From Ganoderma boninense (taxonomy: Eukaryota; Basidiomycota; Agaricomycetes; Polyporales; Polyporaceae), in the NCBI GenBank assembly GCA_002900995.3, contig CM035315.1, positions 2,511,826 through 2,575,825 of the forward strand: 64,000 nt of DNA, written 5' to 3'. The notes below the pieces were generated by a model. The model was given only the letters and a program-made list of their open reading frames with translations. It was not told the DNA's origin and did not search any database. Every line of letters starts with the position of its first letter. Position 1 is the first letter of the stretch. The translations under genes were made by a program, and so were the position numbers. Shown here in pieces: positions 22,549 through 34,882 of the stretch.

Positions 22549-23483
22549 ACCCGAATCTCTCGAACACATGTCGATGAGCAGACCTGTTTTGACGGCATCA
22601 TTGTTTTGGGTAACTGTCAACGGTTTAAATACAGCTTTGCCATTCTCATTCAAGTGGAGCAAGCACTGAATAATACTTCGTTGCCTGCCCTAATAAGCGG
22701 TGCCCGCTTGTGTAACTGGGATGTCATACTCAAGCCGTTGTAATTGCGTAAAGCCGCAAGGGATCATTACGGCGACTGCGGGAAAACAACGATGCCACAG
22801 CTGATGGGTTAGGCGACTTCCTGTTGGCGGCGCGAGAGCGTTAGAAATGTGACCAGATGGACAAGAGCTGACGGCATAGGTCGCCCTGTATTATTGGCAC
22901 ACTGTGGTATGAACAGGCTCACGGGTCTCAAATCTCACCCCATGATACCTACCGATAAATCATTGCACAGGATAGAGCCAACCGCAGGTAACCAGATGTG
23001 AACTCAAAACAGACGACGTCAATGGCACATGCAGCTCTCCGGAGGCGCGCCGATGGAAGAAGAATATTCTTCAGAGAGACGGGATGCCAACAGGGACATC
23101 GGAAGCATGATCAGAGCATGCAGCCGCTGACCTGACACAGTCAGGCATGGTCAGAACCGGAACATGCAATGGTCTTACGATTGTAAAAGATAGCAGCGTT
23201 TCCCATAACGTACCCGCTGCCCACGCTGTGACGCTCGTTTCAACGAGGCCCACTGGCTAGTATGCGAGGTTGATACACCAAATCACAGAATTACAGGAGC
23301 TAAGGAGGGGAGGATGGGTAGCGTTGGCCACACATCGTCTCCGCGCATACGAGGCTGACCCATTTGCCATTGAGGGGGAAACGCGCCGGACGGCGCCCAG
23401 TCCAAGGACAAGTCACGGCTCGTGATACCTCAGTATGCCGCCTAAAGCATACCAGCTGGACAGATGGAATTGATCATGCGCAC
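22549..23483. other. Intergenic, no gene recognised
   Basis: Holds the position where the mature exon of relic H would lie, but no cysteine-rich coding sequence is present. Confidence 0.45.
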
Positions 23484-23668
23484 CTCGTCCGCTTCGACGG
23501 TTGCAGGTCCGTCGGCATTGGGCTGTGTATTCATCGATATTCTTCAGCAGTGAGGAAAACGACATCGATCGATGCACTACTCACTGCAACAACCGGTGTG
23601 GTCATGCTAACAGTGCCCAGAGTAAGAAAGAGGACCAGGGTAGCAGCGAAGCTGTGCACGAGATGCAT
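23484..23668 (-). pseudogene. Relic H of the cysteine-rich family: signal-peptide and acidic exons only
   Basis: Exon 1 (23585-23668) encodes exactly 28 residues, MHLVHSFAATLVLFLTLGTV and a short tail, ending in a phase-0 donor GTGAGT as in the intact genes. Exon 2 (23484-23522) encodes 13 residues PNADGPATVEADE and again ends with GTGCGC. The mature ten-cysteine exon is absent downstream. A leader block CCTGGGTCGA (23739-23748) and a TTTTATGC box precede it, so the promoter and first two exons survive without the product domain. Confidence 0.82.
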
Positions 23669-23918
23669 TGTGGGGTTTGTAAGATTGCGAAAGTCGCAAC
23701 AGTGGGAAAAGATGGGAGAGGGCAGAAATGATGAGTTACCTGGGTCGAAATGGGAACACGTTCATAGTGTTTTATGCATATGCATTCATTGACTTCCTAA
23801 TTTATCCCTCGCTGTTTCTCTGCCATATGTTTGGCTGCTGGAGCTTCCAGGGACTCGAGGGGTTCCCTACGAAAATTCAGGTAAGAAATTGATGCCGGGT
23901 GTTGTGTATGAAAACCTT

Positions 23919-23961
23919 AGCCTAATATTGGTTCTACTAGTAGTAGAACCAATATTAGGCT
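23919..23961. repeat. 43-nt perfect palindrome
   Basis: AGCCTAATATTGGTTCTACT-A, then a single G, then the exact reverse complement. The 21-bp arms are perfect and AT-rich. It is intergenic, about 250 bp upstream of relic H. Confidence 0.9.
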
Positions 23962-24379
23962 TTGAACGTGACGCACCTTCTGCCAGACGAGGATATCCCG
24001 GCTTCACATCTGGCGACGAAGACCTGAGCAGACTTCGATGATCGGACCTCCTGTAGCATCGTGGTCTGGTGCACCTGTCAACATGTCAACGGCTGACATT
24101 TAAGTCACCATGTCCTTCAAGGGAAACTCCCGTCGGAAGCTGTTTTGTTCGCCGTCTGCATAGATATTGTTGGTGAGTTTCAAGTGGCCGTATTCTAATG
24201 TAATCACTATGAAGACTTAGGGATGGATGAGGCGGTAGTACAGATTTTGAACCGGGTTGCGGAGCTCGGAGAAGACGTGTGGAGACACCTCCTGATCAGG
24301 CATCGCGAGAGACAGCCTGAGAGCGGACCACATGTAACTTGAATGAGAAACCTAAACATACACTGCGTCAGCACATTTG

Positions 24380-25800
24380 GAACTAGTAGTCCCCTTCACA
24401 GATGCAAGGAGTAGGACATCTTCGGATCTTGTGACAGAGACGCCCCAGTAGATATCGACGTTCCTCCGTCGAATGAAAGAATGTCGGGCTCCCGCAGCAT
24501 GGCGTGTTGGATGGCATGAGGCCGGGTCAGGGCGGTCGAGTAAGGCAGCTCGGCGTAGCGCGGGAAGGGAGCGTCGAAGACGTTTTCTCCGACGCCGGTG
24601 TTGGCGAATGGGCCGCAGGGGAAGTGTGCGTACCTGCCACGACGGTGTCAGAGGGTGACAAAGAATAGAATAGAATTGCACATAACCAACGAGAGGGAAT
24701 TCCTGCTCCAAGGTCGAGAGCTGGTATGCGCCCTTAGCGCTGCTGGATGGCACGTTGGCACCGATAAGCGCTCCAGCGGCATACCCAACGTTGAATGCGA
24801 CGAAGGCCCCTGCGGGTCCACCGAGGAAGGAACTGGAAATGCCCCCCCCCAGTAAGTCACACCATCAATGAACCGACCACGAACCCACCTGAGTTGTCAA
24901 TCAACGTGCGGCCCGAGGGGTCAGACTCCATGGCGATATTCGTCCCATCCATTTAGCAACACAGCGAACAGTCGATTTCTAGCACAGTCTTCGCGAGGGC
25001 TGGGGCGTCGCCGTCCGTAAGCGGTACGTTGAAGCACTGTGTGAGGAAGAGGAAATGGTCCTTGGTGTGCGCGTAGCAGCAGCAGAAGCACGCGAGCGTG
25101 GCGTTCAAGTAGTCGGACTGGACCGCGGCGCCGTTCTTCCACACAAGCTGGATCGTGGGGTAGGTGTCGTCGACGACGATGGCGTGCGATCCCAGGCAGT
25201 CGATGAACGTCTAGATCGCCTTGTCTTGGTCGACGACGACAATGCAGAACGCGTTGCGGCCGTTTGTGTACCATACGGGCCAGGAGCTGTACAAACCGCT
25301 CTGGATGACGGGAATCTGGGTCTCGGGCGGTGCGGAGTATGTGAACGGGGATAGCAAGATGGGACCGGAGAGAACCTGGAGGTGTACGACGATAAGGCCA
25401 AGAACCAGCTCGTCAGGGGCAGGGGTGACTGACTTCAACTTGCTCTGCCCGGTAAGTAAAGGTGGCCGTCTGGGTGTTAGCGTCGGAGATCTGCCAGATG
25501 CAACGGACATCGAGCTTGATCTACTGCTTGTCGAGGATCCTCTGCATATCCCAAGCAACGATCAGCAACTCAAAGGAGTTGTTGATCCTGCTGAGTGCTA
25601 TATTCAGAACGGCATTATCCGAGTCAGCGGCCAGTCGTTCGAGTCGTTTTGATGTGGGAGGCTACTTACCAGTGTGCGTGTACAGCAAAAAGTAATACCG
25701 GATAATGCGTGAGGTCTGGATGGGTAATATTCAACGGTTCGACGAGATTGGCGAACTTCCAGCCTGTGGAGGAGGAGGAAGCAGATGCTAGTCACAGCGA
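24380..25800 (-). pseudogene. Decayed paralogue of the unknown 552-aa family
   Basis: Runs parallel to the gene at 26.6-28.4 kb. GWKFANLVEPLN...LTHYPVLLF (about 25680-25760) matches its first exon. VIQSGLYSSWPVWYTNGRNA, then LVWKNGAAVQSDYLNATLAC and VLEIDCSLCC match the second. ANVPSSSAKGAYQLSTLEQE matches the third, and HFPCGPFANTGVGENVFDAP the fourth. An in-frame TAG at 25211-25213 interrupts exon 2 and the C-terminal 150 residues are replaced by unrelated sequence, so it cannot make the full product. Confidence 0.85.
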
Positions 25801-26571
25801 TCGGAGCCCCTCTGAGCTTGAGCTCCCTGAGAACACACTATCAAGACGTCGACAAGCAAATGGAAGGAAGATAGATAGGCACGGGTCCGGAGACGGCTCG
25901 TCGACATAAAGTCCGGAACTCCGATGACCGGGCTTGTGCTCCCCGGGGCCGCGACCAGCTCAAGAGGACGTTAGTGAGAACTTTGACCGAATAAGCCATA
26001 GTTCAAGTGCGCATAAAGAATGCTGAGAATCTGGGGGAGAGGGGAAGGGAAATTAATCGGCGCCGAAGGCCGTCTTGTGAGAAGTGCTGCACGCAAGTCT
26101 GTTCAGTCTGAGCCCAGTGAATGGCACCGACGAACCTCAACGTGGCAACACAGGCACCGCCTTAGGGCGCTTCCGCTGTCGGCTGGCCGGAGCTGGCCGG
26201 CCCGAGGTCGCCTTAGCCTCAAGGCGGTTAAGCCTGACTGAGTCCACTGACCTCGAGTAGAGAACGAGCTATTGATGGAAGCGTTCGTGCCTCGGAATTT
26301 ACACACAGATATATGACATTTCAGATCAACGAGATACATTGTACATCAAGATATCGACCTATTTTCGAGACTGTCGCATACAGCTATTCAGAGGCATTCA
26401 GATTCGGAGACAGACGTTGGCGACGTTGAAGTGGCCATTGCAGACATTCCTTATTGTACAACCCTGACACAGTAAAAGCAAAAACCGTCAGCGATCGTAG
26501 CTCTGTAGGAAGACAGGATCCCACTTACGTGTTGAACGGCCCGGGCACCTGCCAGTGGTTCGGAGACCAGG
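25801..26571. other. Intergenic, no gene recognised
   Basis: Lies between the two family members. No motifs were seen. Confidence 0.4.
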
Positions 26572-28401
26572 TCATCCGATCACCAGCTGGTTCTCCTGGA
26601 AGTATCCCATGATATCCAGGTAGTTCAGCATGTGCGGCGTGTCGTATTCCAGGCTATGCAAGAATCCGAGCGTCGCCTCGTTGACCGCCAGGTCCTGGCC
26701 CTGGAACGATCGGAAGTAGTGGCCCGCGCGCGTGTCGATACCGAGCAGCTTGTCGTTCGTGACGTCGACGTACAGGTTCCCCGCCGCGCACACGTCCATG
26801 CGGGCGTCGTCGACGAGGGCCCAGAAGCGGTAGCCCTCCAAGACCTGGCTGTGGCTCACGCGCTCGTTCGCGGGCCACGCGTCCGGGTAGAAGTCCTCGG
26901 GGTGGATGCGCATCTGGTAGCCCGGCTTGCCGTCGACCGTCTTGTCGGTCTTGACGATGATGAAGATGTACTTGAGCAACTGAACGCCGTTCTGGAGGCG
27001 CAGCGGTTTGTACTGCGGGTTGCGGGTGAACGGGCCGATGGCCTTCTTGGCGGGGGAGTAGGCCTGCGGGGACGAGGCGCCGCCCAGCTTCGTGACGGCC
27101 CCAGAGAAGGGCAGCTCGCCGTAGCGAGGGAAGGGGGCGTTGAAGATGTCCTCCCGGAGGCCCTTGTTCTCGAACGGGCCGCAAGGGAAGGCCGCGTATC
27201 TGTCACAACGTCGTCAGTCTCCACGTCAGATAATGCTACGCGGCGGCCGAGGATGCATACCCGACGAGGGAGTACTTCTCCTCCAAAGACGAGAGCTTGT
27301 AATCGCCCTTGTAGGGACTGGATGGCATGTCCACGCCGATGGTTGCTCCAGCGGTATGGCCGGCATCGCGGGCATAGGCGTCCCCGGTCGGGCCAGCGAT
27401 CATGAAGCCACTGATGCTCCCAGCGGCCGCGCCGAGGAAAGAGCCGACGACGAAGGTGCCTGGGATATATTTCATCAGGTACATGCATTCGAGGACTTCG
27501 CGCTAGGACTCACTGCTGGTGTACTTAATCCCAGTGTCCATCCGGCAGCACAGCGAGCAGTTGACCTGCGGCATGGCCATCTCAAGGTCGCTCTCGTTGT
27601 TGCCAGTGGACGACAGCGGCACCTTGAAGTACTGTGCCAGGAAGACGAAGTCGTCCTTGGTCCACGTGTAGTGGCAGGAGAAAGAGGCCAGCGCCGTGCT
27701 GTAGTCGAAGCTAGCTGCGGCGCCGTCTTTGCCGAAGAGCTTGATAGTGCGGTCCTCGTTGCTGACGACCACCTTGGTGATGATGCTGGAGCCGGGGCAG
27801 TGGATGAGCTTGTGGATCACGTTGTTGTGGTCAGCGACGACAACGCAGAAGGCGTTGTGGCGGCCCGTGTACGATACCGGCCAGAAGCGGTAAGGTCCGC
27901 TCTCGATGACGGGAAACTGGTCGTTCTTCGGCACGCCGTAGGAAAGCGTGTACGGGAGGACGGGTCCGGAGGAGACCGTGTGATAGACCACGCTAGGACC
28001 AACAATGAGCTCGTCGAGAGTGGCCGTGACCGCCATCTGCCCCTCGCCGGTGAAGGTGACCATCTGAGGGGTACTGTCGAAGGTGATCTGAAAAATGTAG
28101 CGGGCCCCGGGCTTGGACCACTGCTTGACAAGGTTCCTCTTCGTGTCCCAAGCGACGATCAGCATGCCGTAGGTGTCCTTGGCCTCGCTGAGAACTAATC
28201 AAGGACGTCGTTCTAAGCATAATCCAGATTGCAATGGAGGACAACATACCCGTGTAGGTGTAAGGGCCGAAGAGAAGGACGGGGTAGTGCGCGAGGTCCG
28301 GACCAGTGGCCTTTCGTGTTGAGGTTGACGTATTTCCAGCCCTCGGGAGCAGGGGGAAATAAAGTCGAGTCGAGAGTGATGATGCGAGGCTGAGCGTACA
28401 T
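26572..28401 (-). CDS. Unknown conserved protein, ~552 aa, four exons, one apparent frameshift
   Basis: I do not recognise this family. Exons are 28250-28401, 27514-28194, 27261-27459 and 26572-27199 with GT-AG introns. The N-terminal half looks beta-rich with few cysteines until VNCSLCC. A Gly/Ala-rich hydrophobic stretch follows at about residues 280-325 (FVVGSFLGAAAGSISGFMIA then TAGATIGVD), resembling a glycine zipper that could contact membranes. The C-terminal half has KYIFIIVKTDKTVDGKPGY and LLGIDTRAGHYFRSF. No signal peptide is present. Exon 1 changes frame at the A run near 28310: dropping one A restores agreement with the paralogue (DLAHYPVLLFGPY) and makes the coding length divisible by three (553 codons). 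Two relatives, a pseudogene and a fragment, lie upstream on the same strand. Confidence 0.75.
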
Positions 28402-29717
28402 GGTTGACTTCGGTGACTTCGGTGAGCTGTGGGTCGAGGACTGGTCTGCACCAGATGATGTCCTCTGTCCTTATATACAGCTATGCATGTGTGCCGAGCG
28501 ACGGTGACCTTCTCGCGGTAGGGTTATCGACTGCGCCACGAGGACATGCTGGATGCGAATAATTATCCGGCGATTGGCGAGCTGGAGGGTGTGATCCAAG
28601 CATTCAAGCGGTGACGGAGAGTTCAGAAGTCGTGGCGCAAGCACGGACCCAAAAACAGGACCAGAGCGGAGACTCACAAGAAGATGTATGTCGTGAGTAT
28701 GTCCGTGGTCTCGCGCTGTCTTTGTGGGATTTAGTCTACGGCGATAGTGCTCTCCGGCACCTACGCCCGCCGTAGCGTGAACTAAAAGCAAGCATCGTTC
28801 GTCACGAGAACAAAGTACCTTCCAAGATTCGCGTGTCCCTCCGTCAGAGCACCTTCGGACGGACCCACGGTCACCCTGGAGAGCGAGCTAGCCGAGCGGA
28901 CGCCTTACAACCCGTATTCTTGTAGGTTCGTGTTGATCTTTCCAGTGCAAAACACGGAGCTGAATTGTCGGACGAATTAGCCCTCAAGCCCCCGGAGGCT
29001 GGCAGGATGGAGGCCAAATTGGAGGTCGCATCGGGTGCTTCGCTCACCATCCGAGATCAAAAGGTAGTGAAAGAGTCCGCAGCACGGTAACACTAAAAAG
29101 GAAAGGTAGAAGGACATGTTGTAAGCATGAGGGGACTTGAATGGAAGGGAAGGCAAGCGTGGAGACCCTCACCGAGGTCGTCGGGACTCCCATAAGCATG
29201 ATCATCGGAGGACGTACCGGCCGCAGAAGACAGCAGCGAGGCAAAACGTTCACAGCCGAAACACTGTGTCCGAGCAGTGGGTCTGTGGAAAGGAAAGCCA
29301 TTCAGACGAGTACGTAGAAGACACAGCGGAGATGTGGCGAAGGAATGGACTCACGGCGAAGCACAAGGGTCGACGTGAAACGCACACCCGTCGATCTTGG
29401 AGGAAGCTCGAGGTGTGCATCGTGAAGGCAGGAAGTCCACTGAGCGATAACTCGAATACAGTCACGGTTGCGCGGAGAAGGATCGCCAGGACTTGGACTC
29501 ACCGCAGCGGCGGCCTTGAGGCCTTGAGGTGATGCTTGGCCTCCCGACGGCCCGGAGCTCCATGGGCGCTTGATCGACAGGGAGTCCGCGGCGGCCATGA
29601 CTGGGGTTACCGGTTCCCCCCCCCCACTTCATGGCAATGACGTCGAGTAGCGAGGAGGAGGCAGGTGGGAGGAGGTTCATCCCAGTTCGCATTAGGACTC
29701 ATCCATCACACTATCTG
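28402..29717. other. Intergenic, no gene recognised
   Basis: Contains a 10-nt C run near 29620. Open frames here overlap on both strands and have no motif. Confidence 0.4.
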
Positions 29718-30739
29718 TTAACATAGACTCGGGTTCATCCACCGCCCAGTCCACCACCTACACATAGTCTTCCTTATACCCAGTTGTTCGCGATCCAGAC
29801 CACCACCGGACACCTCCAGCGCACCACACCACGTGCTTTCTACCTCCCCTTCCTCCATGAGAAGTCCGGCACGTTGCGCCTCTTGTACGAAGTGGTCGCA
29901 GACATGGGGAGGCGTGTATCTGCCAGCCGCAATATAGGCGCGAGCCGATGCGGTTTTTCGAAGAAGGGATGACAGTGATTGCAAAAGCACGTCATGCGAC
30001 CTGTCAAAATGTAGCAAGTCGGACATGACAACCACATCGAAAGCGTCCAGTGCGGCCTGAGGTGTCTGTCGTCTCATGATGTCCCTGTAGTCATAAAATG
30101 TTGACCTTTTCGCTACATCAAACATTGATTACACTCACAGGAGAGCGTCGACATCCTTGCCCCACTCATATCCAATCGAGTGAACAGAACAGGCTTCGTT
30201 GTAATGCGTTCTGTTCCGCTCAACGTTCGCGGTGAGATTCCCAATAATAATAGGGTCCGGATAGTCCGTGATAACAACAAGTGCTGGTGGATTAGGCAGC
30301 GTCGACGACAGGAGCGACGGCAGAGCACAGCCGGCACCGAGTTCCACAACTGGACCGAAGCTCGTTAGTCGTGGACATATTACAAGGATAGATCGCGGTA
30401 TGTATACCTGTCTTCCCATCAAGAGGAATCAAGCCTCGTTCTATAAGCTCGGAAAGGAGTAACGATGGGGAGAAAAGATGATCTGCCATGAGCGTGTTGG
30501 CCTTGGACAATAATCAGCACAAGTAGATTCCCTGGGGATGCCCGCAAGACCCAACGGCTTACTTTGCCTTCCTGTGAGATGTTATGTAAGCAGAGCGGAC
30601 TGAGCTAAAGCCAGCCCATTGGCCTGACCTTTGGCGCGACGGTCAAGGTCAACGATCCATATCGAATCGTCCCATCGTCGGGTGGTGCGTCGCCGAACAG
30701 AGCGGCAGAATCGCTGAGAAAGTCATCCGATTCGGGCAT
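29718..30739 (-). CDS. EFM7: EFM7/NNT1-type protein methyltransferase
   Basis: A class I SAM-dependent methyltransferase of the family that in yeast modifies the N-terminus and nearby lysine of translation factor eEF1A (Efm7, formerly Nnt1). Five exons (30629-30739, 30563-30571, 30408-30501, 30139-30349, 29718-30084) give 263 aa with all phases matching. Motif I is VVELGAGCALPSLL, followed by VVITDYPDP (motif II acid) and VVMSDLLHFDRSHDVLL (post-motif). The N-terminal GKANTLMADHLFSP word is typical of the family. Exon 2 is only nine nucleotides (Glu-Gly-Lys). The start at 30739 faces Sec24 with a 322-bp divergent promoter region. The orthology call is by motif only. Confidence 0.82.
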
Positions 30740-31061
30740 CAAAGAAATTATGAGCCGCAAGTAGAAAATTTGTGTGTCTTAGAGCTTCTACAAGGTGGAG
30801 AGTGGTGAGAGCAGGTGGCGACCAGGTTGGTGGAGGGAGAAAAAGTGAAGTCCTTCCGTTTCCGGAAGTGGCGTAAGAGTTGTTTGGATCCGAGGCTCTT
30901 GCCAAACAATTGACCGAATTTGGGCATGCGCCCTGGACCGCGGTCCCGCTGCGGCTGTCGAGGTCGTCACAGCTTGAAGCTTCGACGAGGACGACACACT
31001 GGGAACTCTGCATCTCGCTTTGCTTCATCATCTCTCTTGATCTTGTTTACCTTCATGCCTC
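30740..31061. promoter_or_regulatory. Divergent intergenic region between methyltransferase and Sec24
   Basis: 322 bp separate the two start codons, so the promoters must overlap or abut. The Sec24-proximal part is copied at 59940-60150. Confidence 0.5.
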
Positions 31062-34000
31062 ATGTACGCCCACGGCACTAGATCCCACATCCCCCAGCCA
31101 CCCCACAGTGCCGGCACACCGTACAAAGGCTTGCGCGCCGCCATCGACCCGAACCAAATCCCCTCGCCGATCGACACCATAGAGGCAGACCAGGAGAGAT
31201 GGGACGATCAGACGTACATGACCCTGCCAGGGAAGCATCCCCCGCTGTCCACAACGGACTTCGTTCGCAATGGATCAAGGTGCGTCCAATTTCGGGCCTC
31301 GCGTCCTGCCTCCTGGGAAGCTTTGCACTGACATTCTAGCACAGGCAACGCATCCCCGCGCTACATCCGTATGTCAACGTGGAATCTTCCAAGCAACTCT
31401 AGGCTTGCGTCAGACTGCGAGATTCCCATTGCAGCAATCATCCAACCATTCGCAGACCAGGATCCCAGAGAGGAGCCCGTACCTTTGGTGGACACTCGAG
31501 AGGTCGGTCCAGCACGGTGCGAGCGGTGTAGAGGATATGTGAATCCGTGGTGTACGTGGGCCGCGAACGGGACAAGGTGGAAATGCAATCTATGCGGCCA
31601 CGAAACAGAAGGTGTGCCACATCCCGTTCGTGCTCCTCACCTACCGTAACCCCCTGATCGCGAGGGTACGCACGCATATAGTGATGCCCGAGTACTTTTG
31701 CAACCTTGACGCGAATATGCTTCGGTTGGACTACCTGCAGCGACCCGAGCTCAACAAGGGCACTGTCGATTTCGCTGTTCCCGAAGAGTACTGGGCCCCA
31801 CAACCCCCTCCCTCTATCCGCCCGCTCTATCACTCTATGCTCCCCGAACCGACCACCAGCCGACGAATACCTGCCCCCATGGACTACGTTTTTGCCTTCG
31901 ATGTCTCGCAAGAGGCTGTTCGCACGGGATTCCTACAGACAGCGTGCAACGTGCTCATCGAGCTGCTCTACGGACGTGACGATACCATTCCACCGTGCTT
32001 TCCCCCATCAAGTCGCGTTGCTATCCTCGCTTTCGATCGGACATTACAGTTCTACAACCTCTCTGTACGCTTATCTCCATGTTGTTCACCCAAACCGCGA
32101 ATAACAACCCTTCTGCTAGACAGACGTAGACGGACAGCCACCGATGCTCGTGGTTCCTGACGTGGACGACGTTTTTTTGCCAGCCAACTCTGGTTTGTTC
32201 GTCAACCCGGCTGAGCACAGGTACGCGCGATGGTTGTCTCTTACTAGGTCTCGTGTGTAACGTGCCTGTCAGGGATGCCATCACCAACCTTCTCGCCTCG
32301 TTGCCGTCACGACACGAGCAAAGCTACGAGACAGAGGCGGCTCTCGGCTCTGCACTGTCGGCAGGTCTCGCAGCGCTGGTGAGTATGTCCCCGTTTGACG
32401 CAAGCGGCCCCAAGCTGACCTTCCCTGAAGGCCGGGCGGGGTGGCCAGGTCGTGGCATTCGCCGCAACACTACCTACAATCGGCGTCGGTTTACTGCAAC
32501 CTTTGGTGGACGAGGCTGCTGTATATGGCACGGAGAAGGAACGGACGCTGTTCGAGCCTCGCGAGGAAGCGTGGAAGGACCTGGGCGAGCAGTGTGCGGC
32601 GGAGGGCATTGGCGTGAGCATGTTCCTTGGCATGAGCCGGTCGATAGACATCGCGTCAATAGGTGCGCTGGTTGTTTCAATCAGGCCACAACGACGCTCA
32701 TGAAGTTGCGCTCCAGGCCTAGTTTCGTCCTTGAGCGGCGGCGAGATGTACTTCCTTCCGAAGTTTGACCCCGGTCGGGACGGCCTGGTGCTGGCTTCGC
32801 AGTTCAGGCGGCTGATCTCTCGTACGACCGTGTACTCGTGTTCGATGCGAGTGCGAACTTCCGTCGGTCAGCCCTATTTCATCTGTGCACAGCTTGATGA
32901 CTGACATTCGCGCACTAATGTGCAGGTCTCCGCATCGCGACCCAATACGGCAATTTCTACGAAAGCGCTGCATCCGACATGGAGTTCGGCACGGTCGACG
33001 CGGACAAAGCAATATGCGTCACGTTCGAGCACGCCAGCAAGCTGGACGACCGGCAATATGCGTTCATACAGTCCGCCATCCTGTATACGGCCGTCACAGG
33101 CGAGAGGCGCGTGCGGGTGCACAACCTCGCGTTGCGTGTGGTGTCCTTGGCCGGGAACGTCTTTCAATTTGCTGATATGGACGCGGCGGTGTCGTACATG
33201 GTTCGAGAAGGTGATATGTCCGTTCATTCGTTACCGTCCGTCCCATTGCTGACCCGATTCTCGGGGGCCAGCGGTCTCCAAGCTGCCTTCTACGCGATTG
33301 TCCCAGATCCATGAAGCGCTAACCGAGAGATGTGCACTGATTCTGTACGCGTACCGGAAGTTCTGTGCGGCTGCTGCTGCCCCGACCCAAGTGCGTTCGT
33401 CTGCAGGCGTCATTCCACTAGCCGCTTCTGACTAGGTGCGGTTGTGGTTGTGTAGCTCATCCTGCCAGAGGCTTTCCGCGCCCTCCCGCTCTACATTCTC
33501 GCTATGATGAAAGTGAAGCCCTTGAAAGGTGCGTATGATCACACATCTCACCTCGTCCCTCGAATGGTCTCGCGCTGACCCTCAGCCCAGGTCGAAATGT
33601 CGCCGCCGACGTGCGAAATTACCACGCTCACAAGCTCTCGGCCATGAGCGCGCGGAGCGTCATGCACCACCTCTATCCCCGGATGCTCGCGCTCCACGAC
33701 CTCGACGATGCGATCGCCCTGCCAGATGAAAACGGTCGCGTCCAGCTACCGTCGCTTATGCGGAACAGCCATCTCTTCATGGAGTCGCATGGGGTGTATC
33801 TCATCGGTACGTAGCTCGTCAGTGCATCGCGACTCGGCTTGACGAAAGAACGTAGACAACGAGGATGTGGCGATGTTATGGATCGGGTCAAGTGCATCGC
33901 CCCAGGTACTGAAGGACCTACTGGACGTCGACGACATGCTGAACGTCGACGCGCGATTGGTATGTCGGGCCACGCAATTCGCCTCGTCTTGCGTGCTTGA

Positions 34001-34449
34001 AGGGCTCGGAGGCTGATTGCAAACCCTGCAGACGCACCTGCCGCATTTGCCGACCCGGCTGTCGACGCAAGTGCGGAACGTCCTGGCGCAGCGTTTCGCG
34101 CAGAGGGGATACACCCCGCGGTTCATCGTGACGCGCCAGAACATGGACGGCAGCGAGATCGAGTTCAGCGACATGCTCGTCGAGGACCAGAACAACGCGG
34201 CGATGTCGTATCTCGACTGTGCGCTCCCACCCACCAGTGGATTTGTCTGTCTTTGTCGGACTCGGGCTCACTTCACTTTACTTCTGTCTGCAGATTTATG
34301 CTTGGTCCATAAACAGATACACACGGCGGTAAGTCGGGTTTTCAGTTTCTCGGCGTCGATACATTCGGGACCTAACCGCGATCCGTTGTTAGCTCACGAC
34401 GGGAGCCTCGATAGCGAGTGGTGGAGGTTTTAGATCTATGCCTTGGTGA
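31062..34449 (+). CDS. SEC24: COPII coat subunit Sec24-like, one apparent frameshift
   Basis: Sec24 is the cargo-binding adaptor of the COPII coat at ER exit sites. The protein begins [12 protein letters not shown] and [19 protein letters not shown], then carries the zinc finger [11 protein letters not shown]...WKCNLC. The trunk follows ([40 protein letters not shown]), then the beta-sandwich/helical region ([18 protein letters not shown]) and the gelsolin-like domain ([19 protein letters not shown]). About a dozen introns with GT-AG ends were traced; the last exon ends GGGFRSMPW. Between TTDFV and the next exon ([13 protein letters not shown]) there is one base too many (around C31266), which breaks the frame. 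Its 5' part was copied twice into the 58-63 kb array. Confidence 0.87.
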
Positions 34450-34882
34450 TATCTGCGATGCATGAAGCCAGACTTGTATATCTGTTCGATATGTACGATG
34501 AAGGAACGAATTGCTGGTGCTGGCTGTACCGTGTTTCGGGTGCTTCTTGTGCAAGATGGTGTGAAGGTTTGTGCCCCATTCTTCACATGTCTCGGCGTTG
34601 CTTAGTTGAATGGCTGACTATGGACAAAATTTGGCTTTGAGCTCGTGGAAAGACGTCAGAGTATATACATTTTCTTTCGACAGCCCATTTGCAATGGCAC
34701 GTCCATATGACATCAAGATGAGACAATACAGTACTCGGTGGTGGACGAGAAGTTCAATGGCAATACTGCTACGAAAACTGTTGCTGGCTTTTTTTTTGCT
34801 TTATATTGGCTCCCCTGCCTGATCGGGGAATCAGAATGCTAGCCCAAAGCAAAGTATTGTACAACTCACTTGGGTAAGTCTA

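Noticed and set aside
26632..28198. Long plus-strand open frames (257 and 352 aa) opposite the unknown 552-aa gene
   Set aside because: They are antisense shadows in GC-rich coding sequence. The minus strand has matching exons, splice sites and paralogues.
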